From the NCBI GenBank assembly GCA_938048505.1, contig CALIUX010000122.1:1-5657 (forward strand): a DNA stretch of 5,657 bases. Reading direction: 5' to 3'. The stretch comes from an uncultured Pseudomonadales bacterium (GTDB taxonomy: Bacteria; Pseudomonadota; Gammaproteobacteria; Pseudomonadales; Cellvibrionaceae). Each line of letters opens with the position of its first letter. Position 1 is the first letter of the stretch. Positions 1 through 5,657 of this stretch are shown here, piece by piece. A program made the position numbers and the translations under genes. The notes beneath the pieces are model-generated. The model worked only from the letters and a program-made list of their open reading frames with translations. It was not told where the DNA came from and searched no databases.

Positions 1-255
1 CATACGAAGCGTTTCTGTCGAAAGCTTTTCTACACGAGCGTAAGCCGCTAAAGCGCTTCGCTCCAATAGCAACTGGCCTGACTCGACTTGAAGGTCTTGT
101 GCTTTAAGGTTTAGCTCAGCCAGTGCTTGAGTATGCTGACGCACATCGAACGTAACATAGACCACAGCTAACCCGCTTAGCACCACGCCGCCCCATAAAA
201 GGCTCAACAATAGCAACTTGCCGCGATTGAGCTGGCTGACCGCATTCTGACTCAT
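1..255 (-). CDS. ftsL: Cell division protein FtsL (5' part, runs off left edge)
   Basis: FtsL is a small bitopic inner-membrane protein that forms the FtsQLB complex and helps activate septal peptidoglycan synthesis by FtsWI. Translating from the ATG at 255 gives 85 residues with no stop before the window edge. They show a short cytoplasmic N-terminus with a basic patch (NRGK, residues 10-13), one hydrophobic membrane segment at about residues 14-34, then a periplasmic helix rich in Q, L, E and A typical of the FtsL coiled coil, including [18 protein letters not shown] near the end. The ATG overlaps the rsmH stop (ATGA), and an AGAGGA ribosome binding site lies six bases upstream inside rsmH, so the start is well supported and translation is probably coupled. 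The identification rests on the membrane segment, the coiled-coil pattern and the position after rsmH; FtsL sequences are otherwise poorly conserved. Confidence 0.9.
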   Translation of the reverse strand, partial: MSQNAVSQLNRGKLLLLSLLWGGVVLSGLAVVYVTFDVRQHTQALAELNLKAQDLQVESGQLLLERSALAAYARVEKLSTETLRM

Positions 256-1202
256 GGCAGATCCTCTTTTTGAGGCAGCTTTTCAGCAACGCGCATAATG
301 GCGCTGCGTGAGCGAATATTTTCAGTTAACTCACGCTCAGAGGCTTTAACGGGCTTAGTAATCAGGCGTAATGTTTTTTCGAGTTCGATATCTGGAATCG
401 GTAAATTTGCAGGCAACGACTTACCTTTGGCACCATCGCGAAAAAAGCGCTTCACAATGCGGTCTTCTAAGCTATGAAAGCTAATCACCACCAGACGGCC
501 ACCGGGTTTTAAAATTGCCAGCGCTGCCGTTAAGGCTTTTTCTAAATCGCCTAGTTCATTATTGACATGAATGCGTATACCCTGAAAAGCGCGTGTTGCG
601 GGATGCTTGTCGCGCTCCCACTTAGGATTCGCTTTTGTCACAACATCAGCCAAATCCAGTGTGCGCTCAAAAGGCTTTTCAGCTCTACGTTGAACAATGA
701 AACCCGCGATGCGCTTGGAAAAGCGTTCTTCACCATATTCCTTTAACACTCTGGCGATTTCCGTCTCTTTTGCTGTATTCACAAACTCTGCAGCGCTCTG
801 CCCTGCGTCACAGTTCATGCGCATATCCAGTGGGCCATCATTCATAAAACTAAAGCCACGCTCGGCCTGATCCAACTGAGGAGACGACACACCTAAATCG
901 AGCAGTACGCCGTCCACTTCACCCTGCTTGTTGTGCTGGATGGCAACCTCTTGCATAGCAGCAAAAGAGTTATGGATAATCTGGAAGCGGTTATCGGTTT
1001 CGTTAAGTGCTTGCCCTACTTGTATGGCTTGAGGGTCTTTATCAAACCCCCATAAACACCCTTGTTCCTTCAAGCGAGACAATATGACGCGACTATGGCC
1101 ACCACGACCAAAAGTGCCATCAATATAGCATCCGTTAGGGTCAGTAACTAACGCCTCAACGGATTCATCGAGTAAGACAGAGTAATGCTCTGAGTGCATC
1201 AT
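252..1202 (-). CDS. rsmH: 16S rRNA (cytosine(1402)-N(4))-methyltransferase RsmH (MraW)
   Basis: RsmH transfers a methyl group from S-adenosylmethionine to N4 of C1402 (E. coli numbering) in the decoding centre of 16S rRNA. The 316-residue product is close to the E. coli length of 313 and complete. Family motifs in order: [13 protein letters not shown] (6-18), the SAM-binding [11 protein letters not shown] (27-37), the acidic FDKD (53-56), [12 protein letters not shown] (100-111) followed by RGFSF and PLDMRM (115-128), [14 protein letters not shown] (204-217) and [15 protein letters not shown] (240-254). It starts 11 bases after the mraZ stop and its stop codon overlaps the ftsL start, as usual at the head of the dcw operon. 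Two adjacent ATG codons (1202 and 1199) are possible starts. No Shine-Dalgarno sequence precedes either, so initiation may depend on coupling to mraZ translation (inference). Confidence 0.98.
   Translation of the reverse strand: MMHSEHYSVLLDESVEALVTDPNGCYIDGTFGRGGHSRVILSRLKEQGCLWGFDKDPQAIQVGQALNETDNRFQIIHNSFAAMQEVAIQHNKQGEVDGVLLDLGVSSPQLDQAERGFSFMNDGPLDMRMNCDAGQSAAEFVNTAKETEIARVLKEYGEERFSKRIAGFIVQRRAEKPFERTLDLADVVTKANPKWERDKHPATRAFQGIRIHVNNELGDLEKALTAALAILKPGGRLVVISFHSLEDRIVKRFFRDGAKGKSLPANLPIPDIELEKTLRLITKPVKASERELTENIRSRSAIMRVAEKLPQKEDLP
262..267 (-). promoter_or_regulatory. Ribosome binding site of ftsL inside rsmH
   Basis: On the minus strand AGAGGA ends six bases before the ftsL ATG at 255. 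It lies within the last codons of rsmH and decides the ftsL start. Confidence 0.7.
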
Positions 1203-1213
1203 GAGAGTCAGCG

Positions 1214-1654
1214 TTATAAAGAAAGAGAAAGCATATCTGCGGGCAACTCATCATCGTCTGATTCGGCAACTGACGTCAGCCATGCCTCTTCGTCCCACAG
1301 TTCAAATTTTTTACCTAACCCTACTAACATGAGTTTTTTACCTAACTGACCATACTCACGTAATGTGGGAGGTACTAATACGCGGCCGTTGCCATCTAGC
1401 TCAAGGGTAGAGGCATAACCAATTAATAAGCGCTGGGCTCTCAGTGCTGCACGATTAAACGTTGGCAACGCCTCAATTTTGGGCAAAATATTCTGCCATT
1501 CCGTTTCGGGGTAGACCAAAACACAGCGATCTTGAGTGTGGGCCGTCATAACAATGCGCGAACAGCAAGTAGCCGCTAGCACATCCCGGTGTTTTGCCGG
1601 TATCGCGAGCCGCCCTTTGGCGTCCATATTGATGTTATGACTACCTTGGAACAC
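1214..1654 (-). CDS. mraZ: Transcriptional regulator and dcw operon gatekeeper MraZ
   Basis: MraZ is an AbrB-like double-domain DNA-binding protein that forms ring-shaped oligomers and regulates its own operon; in E. coli it represses the dcw promoter. From a GTG at 1654 the product has 146 residues (E. coli about 152). Both diagnostic half-domains are present: [18 protein letters not shown] (2-19) with DAKGR, and [21 protein letters not shown] (84-104) with DGNGR, giving two DxxxR motifs. The C-terminus is acidic (ESDDDE). The frame stays open upstream to 1705, but those 17 extra residues (hydrophobic, rich in W, F and G) do not resemble the family and would cover the operator repeats. The GTG start places FQGSH where the family begins with FRGSH, and GGGTGG lies six bases upstream as a ribosome binding site. 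Confidence 0.95.
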   Translation of the reverse strand: MFQGSHNINMDAKGRLAIPAKHRDVLAATCCSRIVMTAHTQDRCVLVYPETEWQNILPKIEALPTFNRAALRAQRLLIGYASTLELDGNGRVLVPPTLREYGQLGKKLMLVGLGKKFELWDEEAWLTSVAESDDDELPADMLSLSL

Positions 1655-1660
1655 TTTTTT

Positions 1661-1666
1661 CCACCC
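1661..1666 (-). promoter_or_regulatory. Ribosome binding site of mraZ
   Basis: GGGTGG on the minus strand ends six bases before the GTG at 1654. It supports that start over the longer open frame. It also contains most of a TGGGT box (1667 to 1663), so MraZ bound here could mask it (inference). Confidence 0.5.
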
Positions 1667-1680
1667 AAGAAACGAATCAA

Positions 1681-1715
1681 ACCACAAAAAGCCACAAAAA
1701 ACCACTTTTGACCAC
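1681..1715 (-). promoter_or_regulatory. Putative MraZ operator: four 10-bp-spaced GTGG(T/C) repeats
   Basis: On the minus strand GTGGT, GTGGT, GTGGC and GTGGT begin at 1715, 1705, 1695 and 1685, each separated by exactly five bases (CAAAA, TTTTT, TTTTT). Direct repeats one helical turn apart, lying just upstream of mraZ, are what is known for MraZ sites in E. coli (TGGGN boxes with 5-base spacers). They fall between the predicted transcription start near 1717 and the mraZ start codon, which suggests autorepression by blocking the promoter or early elongation. A TGGGT at 1667 overlaps the ribosome binding site and may be an extra box. The pattern is seen directly; binding is inferred. Confidence 0.75.
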
Positions 1716-1723
1716 TAATACAC

Positions 1724-1751
1724 AATATATGTGGCACTCTTGCAAAGTCAA
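1724..1751 (-). promoter_or_regulatory. Sigma70-like promoter of the mraZ-rsmH-ftsL operon
   Basis: On the minus strand TTGACT (1751 to 1746, five of six matches to the -35 consensus) is followed after 16 bases by TATATT (1729 to 1724, five of six matches to the -10 consensus). The expected start of transcription is near 1717, at the upstream edge of the GTGG repeats and about 63 bases before the mraZ GTG. Its position with respect to the repeats strengthens both calls. Confidence 0.6.
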
Positions 1752-2150
1752 GGTAACAAAAGGAGATGCCTGACAGAAGGCGGCACTTTTCCAGCTTTTA
1801 GAGGAAAAAAGGCACATAATTACGTTAAATGAATATAGGAAGAGTGTTTATAGAACGGTCTGTAAGAAGCAAAAAGACGAGCGAATAAACGATTCGTACT
1901 GAAGAGAAAGCAGGCTCATTACGAGGTGCTATATCACACCACTAGGACCACATAACAATAATCACATAAAGAGAATCGCAAACTGGGATTACACATCAGG
2001 ATCACATGACCAAGCAGCCATATAAACAAGCACTTGCAATAAACGCCTGAAAAGCCATACCTGCAAATCAATACCTAAAAACTATCATCTGAAAACAAGC
2101 ACTTGAAAATAAGTACTCAACACTGAGTGGAGCTATCAATACATCCTTAT
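1752..2150. other. Long AT-rich spacer between rnpB and the mraZ promoter, no convincing gene
   Basis: About 400 bases lie between the rnpB terminator and the mraZ promoter. I see no open frame with both a ribosome binding site and protein-like composition on either strand; the longest starts I checked give only about 20 residues. The stretch holds a 13-base direct repeat (2024-2036 and 2093-2105), a small inverted repeat ACTCA-ACAC-TGAGT at 2115-2128, an inverted repeat TTTTCC/GGAAAA at 1787-1808, and several irregularly spaced GTGAT or GTGGT words on the minus strand between 1933 and 2005. It may simply be the upstream regulatory region of the dcw operon; a small RNA cannot be excluded. Confidence 0.5.
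2024..2105. repeat. 13-bp direct repeat pair in the rnpB-mraZ spacer
   Basis: AAACAAGCACTTG occurs at 2024-2036 and again at 2093-2105, 69 bases apart. The second copy is followed by AAAATAAGTACTCAA, which contains a looser echo of the same word. The bases between the copies also carry CTGAAAA and CTGCAAA words. The function is unknown; chance or an old local duplication are both possible. Confidence 0.5.
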
Positions 2151-2168
2151 AAAAAAAGGGAGTCAGCC
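2151..2168 (-). terminator. Terminator-like U-tract at the 3' end of rnpB
   Basis: A run of seven T on the minus strand (2157 to 2151) directly follows the 3' strand of RNase P helix P1 (GGCTGACTCC, 2168 to 2159). There is no separate hairpin between helix P1 and the U-tract. The stem nearest the tract is either P1 itself, whose partner is about 350 bases upstream, or a short local CCGG-CTTA-CCGG hairpin ending nine bases earlier. Intrinsic termination is therefore likely but of unusual form. Confidence 0.5.
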
Positions 2169-2513
2169 GGTAAGCCGGGTTCTGTCGTGGACAATCATTC
2201 ATCTAGGACTTGCGTCACCACAAGCCTCTAGCAACCTACCCGAACCCAACGCGGGCCACGCCATACGGGTTCCTATTTGGTCTTGCTCCGAACGGGGTTT
2301 ACCATCGCCGTAGACTGTTACCAGCTACGCGGTGCGCTCTTACCGCACCTTTTCAACCTTACCGGTATCATTCATAGAATAATACTTAGGCGGTACACTT
2401 TCTGCTGCACTATCCGTAGGCTCGCGCCCCCCAGGGGTTACCTGGCGTTCTGCCCTATGGAGCCCGGACTTTCCTCCCCCACACAAGGTGGCGGCGATTG
2501 CCTGGCTGACTCC
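2158..2513 (-). ncRNA. rnpB: RNase P RNA, bacterial class A
   Basis: This is the catalytic RNA of RNase P, which removes 5' leaders from tRNA precursors. The minus strand carries the conserved blocks AGGAAAGTCCGGGCTCCATA, GGTGCGGTAAGAGCGCACCG, GCTGGTAACAGTC, GGTAAACCCC, GGAGCAAGACCAAATAGG and TCCACGACAGAACCCGGCTT, aligning along the whole of E. coli M1 RNA. The ends are set by helix P1: GGAGTCAGCC (2513 to 2504) pairs perfectly with GGCTGACTCC (2168 to 2159). P2 pairs CAATC with GATTG. The GGU that binds the tRNA CCA end is within GGGTAGG (2241 to 2235). GNRA tetraloops are visible at L9 (GCGA, 2425 to 2422) and L18 (GUGA, 2218 to 2215). The RNA is about 356 bases, shorter than the 377 of E. 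coli, largely because helix P3 is reduced. It lies between amiB and mraZ and has its own promoter. Confidence 0.98.
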
Positions 2514-2549
2514 GGCGCGCACTTTAGTCGTTTGTGAAATGTTTCTCAA
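2514..2549 (-). promoter_or_regulatory. Sigma70 promoter of rnpB with GC-rich discriminator
   Basis: On the minus strand TTGAGA (2549 to 2544; five of six consensus matches), a 17-base spacer and TAAAGT (2526 to 2521; four of six) are followed by GCGCGCC (2520 to 2514). Transcription would begin at the G at 2513, exactly the first base of helix P1, so the transcript may need no 5' trimming. A GC-rich discriminator is a known mark of promoters for stable RNAs under growth-rate or stringent control; such control here is inferred. Confidence 0.75.
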
Positions 2550-2588
2550 GGCATTTCGGATAAAGATATGCGAGTAAAGCTCACCAAG

Positions 2589-3962
2589 TTAACTCGTTGG
2601 GATCTTCAGGCGCTGTCCTACTCGGATAGAAGCATTATTCAAACGGTTAAATTCAAGCAAGCGCTTTACACTAATTCGATGACGCTTGGCGATACCCGAT
2701 AAGGTATCGCCTTTTGCAATGACGTAGTCGATAGGCTTACTGGCTTTCTTAGCAGACTGCTGCCACGCCAAAAAAGAATCGGCTGGAGGCTGCTCAGTAA
2801 AATAGGTTTTTACGCCATCAAAAATAGCCTTTGCCATACGCTTGCGATAGCTGGAAGTAGAGAGTTTTTTGGCCTCATGGGGGTTAGAGATAAACCCTGT
2901 TTCCACCAAAATAGATGGGACATCAGGGGATTTCAGTACAGCAAAACCTGCTTGCTCAACGTGTTTTTTATGCAGCTGAGAAATCTTACCCATATTTTTT
3001 AAAACATAGTCGCCTACTTGCAAGCTGTTTGTGAGCGTTGCGGTCATCGATAAATCCACCAACACACCTGCCAGCACATTATCTTTATCCGTAAGCGAAA
3101 CCCCTCCAACACCCCCAATTAAGTCAGCATCATTTTCTTTTGAGGCCAGAAAACGAGCCGTTTCACTGGTGGCACCATTACGCGATAAAGCAAAAACCGA
3201 GGCGCCACGTGCACGCGGGTGATGAAAAGCATCAGCATGAATGGAGACAAACAAATCGGCACGCAGATCGCGAGCCTTATTGCGACGATTACGATGTGGA
3301 ATGTAGTAATCACCATCGCGAATGAGCTTTGCGGTATAGCCTGGCTCACGATCCACCAGCTTTGCCATCTCCTTAGCAATCGACAGTACAACATCTTTTT
3401 CACGCAGCTTTTTAGGGCCAATCGCACCAGGATCTTCGCCACCATGACCGGCATCAATCGCAATAACGATGTTACGCTTTTCTTTAGCAACCTCTTTTGC
3501 CTCCTTTACTGTTTTGATCACAGGCCTACTGCCATCATGCAAATCAATCACCAGGCGGTCGGGCTTATCACCATGGGCACGCAACGTAAAACTGCGGGGC
3601 TTTACTTCAGCCCCCATATCTAGCACAACTCTTAACGTGCCGTCGGCACTATTACCGTAACGAATTTTATTAATTGGTGTTTCTTCAAGCGATACATCAC
3701 CAAACCCTTTTTTAAGATCGGAGTCAGCAATATCAATCACTACTCGACTCGGGTTACTGAGCGTAAACAGTTTATGGTCAGCCGCTGCAGAGAGATCAAA
3801 CACTAAGCGTGTGTTATCGGGTGCACGCCACAAGCGAACACCATCCACTTCTGCGGCATAGGCCACTGAAGAAAGCCGATGTCCAAAGTCAATAAAACCC
3901 ACCATCGCAATCAGTAGATAACCGACGTATCGGGGAAAACAAAAAATCTTATCGGTACACAT
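2589..3962 (-). CDS. amiB: N-acetylmuramoyl-L-alanine amidase AmiB (AMIN, Amidase_3, LysM)
   Basis: This periplasmic zinc amidase cuts the bond between N-acetylmuramic acid and L-alanine to split septal peptidoglycan at division. From the ATG at 3962 it has 457 residues. An N-terminal Sec-type signal (basic and aromatic start, hydrophobic core LLIAMVGF, probable cleavage after AYA near residue 36) is followed by an AMIN domain (about 38-145), a charged linker and the Amidase_3 domain (about 164-390). Its zinc ligands are H173 (DAGHGGEDPGA), E188 (LREKD) and H242 (SIHADAF), and the catalytic glutamate is E354 (LVETGFISN). A segment at about 275-308 (NDADLIGG through LVDLSM) matches the autoinhibitory insert of EnvC-activated amidases. 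A single LysM closes the protein (412-455). E. coli AmiB lacks LysM, while Pseudomonas AmiB has it. A GTG at 3974 would add four residues and sits right behind a stop codon; neither start has a clear ribosome binding site. Confidence 0.95.
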   Translation of the reverse strand: MCTDKIFCFPRYVGYLLIAMVGFIDFGHRLSSVAYAAEVDGVRLWRAPDNTRLVFDLSAAADHKLFTLSNPSRVVIDIADSDLKKGFGDVSLEETPINKIRYGNSADGTLRVVLDMGAEVKPRSFTLRAHGDKPDRLVIDLHDGSRPVIKTVKEAKEVAKEKRNIVIAIDAGHGGEDPGAIGPKKLREKDVVLSIAKEMAKLVDREPGYTAKLIRDGDYYIPHRNRRNKARDLRADLFVSIHADAFHHPRARGASVFALSRNGATSETARFLASKENDADLIGGVGGVSLTDKDNVLAGVLVDLSMTATLTNSLQVGDYVLKNMGKISQLHKKHVEQAGFAVLKSPDVPSILVETGFISNPHEAKKLSTSSYRKRMAKAIFDGVKTYFTEQPPADSFLAWQQSAKKASKPIDYVIAKGDTLSGIAKRHRISVKRLLEFNRLNNASIRVGQRLKIPTS

Positions 3963-4171
3963 TTGAAAAAACACTCACATCAATGCTGCGAAAGGTCAGG
4001 CATTAGGATCTATAAAAATTGAGCCCTGCAAAAAACAAGGATAGCCCGTCATCATTAAAAAGCGTATATATCTGGCTAATAACGGCTTTTTCCATTTGTA
4101 TTTTTATTATTATCGCTAAGGTTATGACTAAAATTACCGATCAATTTAAGATCGCCTCAATAAAGGCCGCC
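3963..4171. other. tsaE-amiB spacer with weak promoter and hairpin signals
   Basis: About 200 AT-rich bases separate tsaE from amiB. On the minus strand a CGATC-TTAAATT-GATCG inverted repeat (4154 to 4138) lies 18 bases after the tsaE stop and is followed by GTAATTTTAG, a poor terminator at best. A possible promoter for amiB is TTGTTT (4038 to 4033), 18 bases, TATAGA (4014 to 4009), about 47 bases before the ATG. Another -10-like word, TATATA, lies near 4064-4070. All are weak, but the length of the gap suggests amiB may be transcribed separately. Confidence 0.35.
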
Positions 4172-4672
4172 TTAAAATAACGCACCCGATATCGTTTTGA
4201 TCATGGCATAGCCTTGTTCAGTGCCATTTTGTAGTGTGACGTTTCTGCCTTCGCCTTGCGGGCAAAAACTAAGCAGAAGATCAGGCTGAGGTAAAAAGCC
4301 TTGCCCCTTGTCTGGCCACTCCACAACGCACACCGCCTTGCCATCAAAATATTCACGAATCCCCATAAACTCCAGTTCTTCAGGGTCTGCTAGGCGGTAT
4401 AAATCAAAATGGTAAACATCTTTTCCCGCTAATTCATAAGGCTCAACCAGTGTATAAGTAGGACTTTTTACCGAACCTGAATGCCCAAAGTAGTTTAAAA
4501 CACCGCGTGTAAATGTTGTTTTTCCTGCACCTAATGTACCCGACAAAAACACAATGCCGCCTTTTGCTGATAGAGCAGAACCCACCAACTGACCTAATTT
4601 AACGGTATCGTTTTCGTCGGCAAGATAACATGTTCGCTCTATTGCGCTTGCACTCATGGTATTGACACTCAT
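4172..4672 (-). CDS. tsaE: tRNA threonylcarbamoyladenosine biosynthesis ATPase TsaE
   Basis: TsaE (YjeE) is the small ATPase that works with TsaB and TsaD, after TsaC makes the threonylcarbamoyl-AMP donor, to form t6A at position 37 of tRNAs reading ANN codons; it acts in the cytoplasm. From the ATG at 4672 the protein has 166 residues, near the usual 150-170. Key motifs are the P-loop GTLGAGKT (45-52), the family SPTYTLVEPY (70-79), HFDLYRLADPEEL (88-100) with the Walker-B-like aspartate, and VEWPDKG (117-123). It begins a few bases after the nnr stop, consistent with one transcript. A GTG lies immediately before this ATG and another ATG at 4657 would shorten the protein by five residues; no strong ribosome binding site decides between them. 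In E. coli tsaE also sits between nnr (yjeF) and amiB. Confidence 0.97.
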   Translation of the reverse strand: MSVNTMSASAIERTCYLADENDTVKLGQLVGSALSAKGGIVFLSGTLGAGKTTFTRGVLNYFGHSGSVKSPTYTLVEPYELAGKDVYHFDLYRLADPEELEFMGIREYFDGKAVCVVEWPDKGQGFLPQPDLLLSFCPQGEGRNVTLQNGTEQGYAMIKTISGALF

Positions 4673-4679
4673 CACAACA

Positions 4680-5657
4680 TTAATTCAGCAATTCACGAAT
4701 AAAAGGCGATAGTGCGCTGGCCGCCAAACCTCGCTGTCCTTGCTCATCGGCTAATAGGTCACCCGCCTGACCATGAACACTAACGCCTAACTGGGCAGCA
4801 ATAAATAAAGGCATACCTTGCGCAACTAAAGCAGCAATCGTGCCTGTCAATACATCACCACTACCCGCAGTGGCCAACCCAGGGTTGCCGACATTCGCCA
4901 CCACGGTTCGCTCGCCATCACAAATAAGAGTGCCTGCACCTTTTAGCACTACAACACCGCCGTATAAGCGCTGGATTTCTTCAACGGCTTCAAAACGGTT
5001 TTGCTGAACAACTGCAGTACTGGTATGAAGCAACCTAGCAGCCTCGCCAGCATGTGGCGTCAGAATCCAGTTGCCACGCTTAGCATACTGCTCAAAGCGT
5101 GAAGCCAGTAAATTTAATGCATCAGCATCCATGACTAAGGGCTTATCCGTCTTGAGCACCTGCTGCAGCAATTGTTCAGACCAACTGCTTTGCCCTAAGC
5201 CTGAGCCAATCGCTATAGTATCTGCTGGGTCCAACAAAGGTAAAATTTGCGAAGCCGCTTCGACACCTTGCACCATGACTTCAGGCTGACGCACAAGTGC
5301 GGCCGTAACATGGGCTGGCTGTGTCGCTAACGACACAATACCCGCACCCGCTGCACAAGCGGCTTCAGCGCTCATAATGCACGCGCCACCCATACCCTCA
5401 TCACCCCCGACCACCAACAACCGGCCACTTAAGCCTTTGTGTGCATCGGCTTCTTTGTGGGGTAACTGTTGCAGTAACTCTGCATGGTTAAGGCTCCAAG
5501 AAGACGGCCTAAAAGCACTGTACAGCTGGCGAGGCGCATCTAGTGAATCAAAGTACAATTTACCCGTTAGCGCTGGTGCACGCCCCGTTAATAGGCCTTG
5601 CTTAAAGCCAATAAAAGTAACCGTTGCATAAGCGCGAATGGCTTCACCTAAAACACG
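4680..5657 (-). CDS. nnr: Bifunctional NAD(P)H-hydrate epimerase/dehydratase Nnr (C-terminal part, 5' end off window)
   Basis: Nnr repairs hydrated NADH and NADPH: the N-terminal NnrE domain interconverts the R and S epimers, and the C-terminal NnrD domain dehydrates the S form using ADP or ATP. The frame stays open to the right edge, giving 325 residues with no true start in the window. A TTG at 5558 is internal, because residues 1-33 before it (ATVTFIGFKQGLLTGRAPAL) are the typical end of NnrE. NnrD follows: HKGLSGRLLVVGG (73-85), IGSGLGQ (150-156), MDADALN (176-182), TPHAGE (200-205), LKGAGT (238-243) and GNPGLATAGSGDVLTG (257-272) with the catalytic aspartate at about D268. The C-terminus (RELLN) ends a few bases before tsaE. 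The nnr-tsaE order is common in gammaproteobacteria. Confidence 0.97.
   Translation of the reverse strand, partial: RVLGEAIRAYATVTFIGFKQGLLTGRAPALTGKLYFDSLDAPRQLYSAFRPSSWSLNHAELLQQLPHKEADAHKGLSGRLLVVGGDEGMGGACIMSAEAACAAGAGIVSLATQPAHVTAALVRQPEVMVQGVEAASQILPLLDPADTIAIGSGLGQSSWSEQLLQQVLKTDKPLVMDADALNLLASRFEQYAKRGNWILTPHAGEAARLLHTSTAVVQQNRFEAVEEIQRLYGGVVVLKGAGTLICDGERTVVANVGNPGLATAGSGDVLTGTIAALVAQGMPLFIAAQLGVSVHGQAGDLLADEQGQRGLAASALSPFIRELLN

Noticed and set aside
1828..1887. A 19-codon plus-strand frame in the rnpB-mraZ spacer
   Set aside because: It has no ribosome binding site and is on the strand opposite to all other genes; length is within chance.
1933..2005. Further GTGAT/GTGGT words on the minus strand as a second MraZ site
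   Set aside because: Their spacings (about 5, 9, 14 and 40 bases) are irregular, unlike the strict 10-bp period at 1681-1715; probably chance.
2277..2549. Open frames on both strands of about 70-86 codons
   Set aside because: They lie inside or at the edge of the RNase P RNA gene; the conserved RNA sequence explains them fully and the translations look like no protein.
3031..3660. Several overlapping open frames on both strands inside amiB
   Set aside because: They are frame shadows of the amidase domain, whose zinc and catalytic motifs are intact in the main frame.
4003..4095. A 30-codon minus-strand frame starting ATG at 4095 in the tsaE-amiB spacer
   Set aside because: It has no Shine-Dalgarno sequence and no recognisable feature; a frame this short is expected by chance in AT-rich spacer.
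5071..5631. Plus-strand open frames opposite nnr
   Set aside because: They run antisense to a well-conserved Nnr coding sequence and have no ribosome binding site or recognisable motif.

Overview
The window looks like a chromosomal housekeeping segment of a gammaproteobacterium. The grounds are an A-type RNase P RNA of the E. coli kind, a LysM-bearing AmiB-type amidase, a fused NnrE-NnrD protein, and the start of a division and cell wall (dcw) cluster in the order mraZ-rsmH-ftsL. AT-rich spacers and moderate-GC genes fit many marine or free-living lineages. I cannot name a genus. Every gene I can support lies on the minus strand, so transcription runs from the high coordinates to the low ones.

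From upstream to downstream on the minus strand: (1) the C-terminal part of nnr, cut by the right window edge, repairs damaged NAD(P)H hydrates; (2) tsaE follows closely and supplies the ATPase for tRNA t6A synthesis; (3) after a spacer of about 200 bp comes amiB, a periplasmic septum-splitting amidase with AMIN, Amidase_3 and LysM domains; (4) rnpB, the catalytic RNA of RNase P, has a clear sigma70 promoter and a U-tract right after its closing helix; (5) a spacer of about 430 bp without a convincing gene ends in a sigma70-like promoter; (6) mraZ, rsmH and the start of ftsL form the tightly packed head of the dcw operon.

Functionally the window joins two conserved blocks. The nnr-tsaE-amiB block usually continues into mutL in gammaproteobacteria; here it abuts rnpB and the dcw cluster instead. 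This places a division amidase (AmiB) just upstream of the divisome genes. The best regulatory signal is a set of four GTGG(T/C) direct repeats at exact 10-bp spacing between the mraZ promoter and the mraZ start, which matches the architecture of a MraZ autoregulatory operator. I found no mobile element, CRISPR array, tRNA or defence-like gene, and no evidence for a wholly new system.
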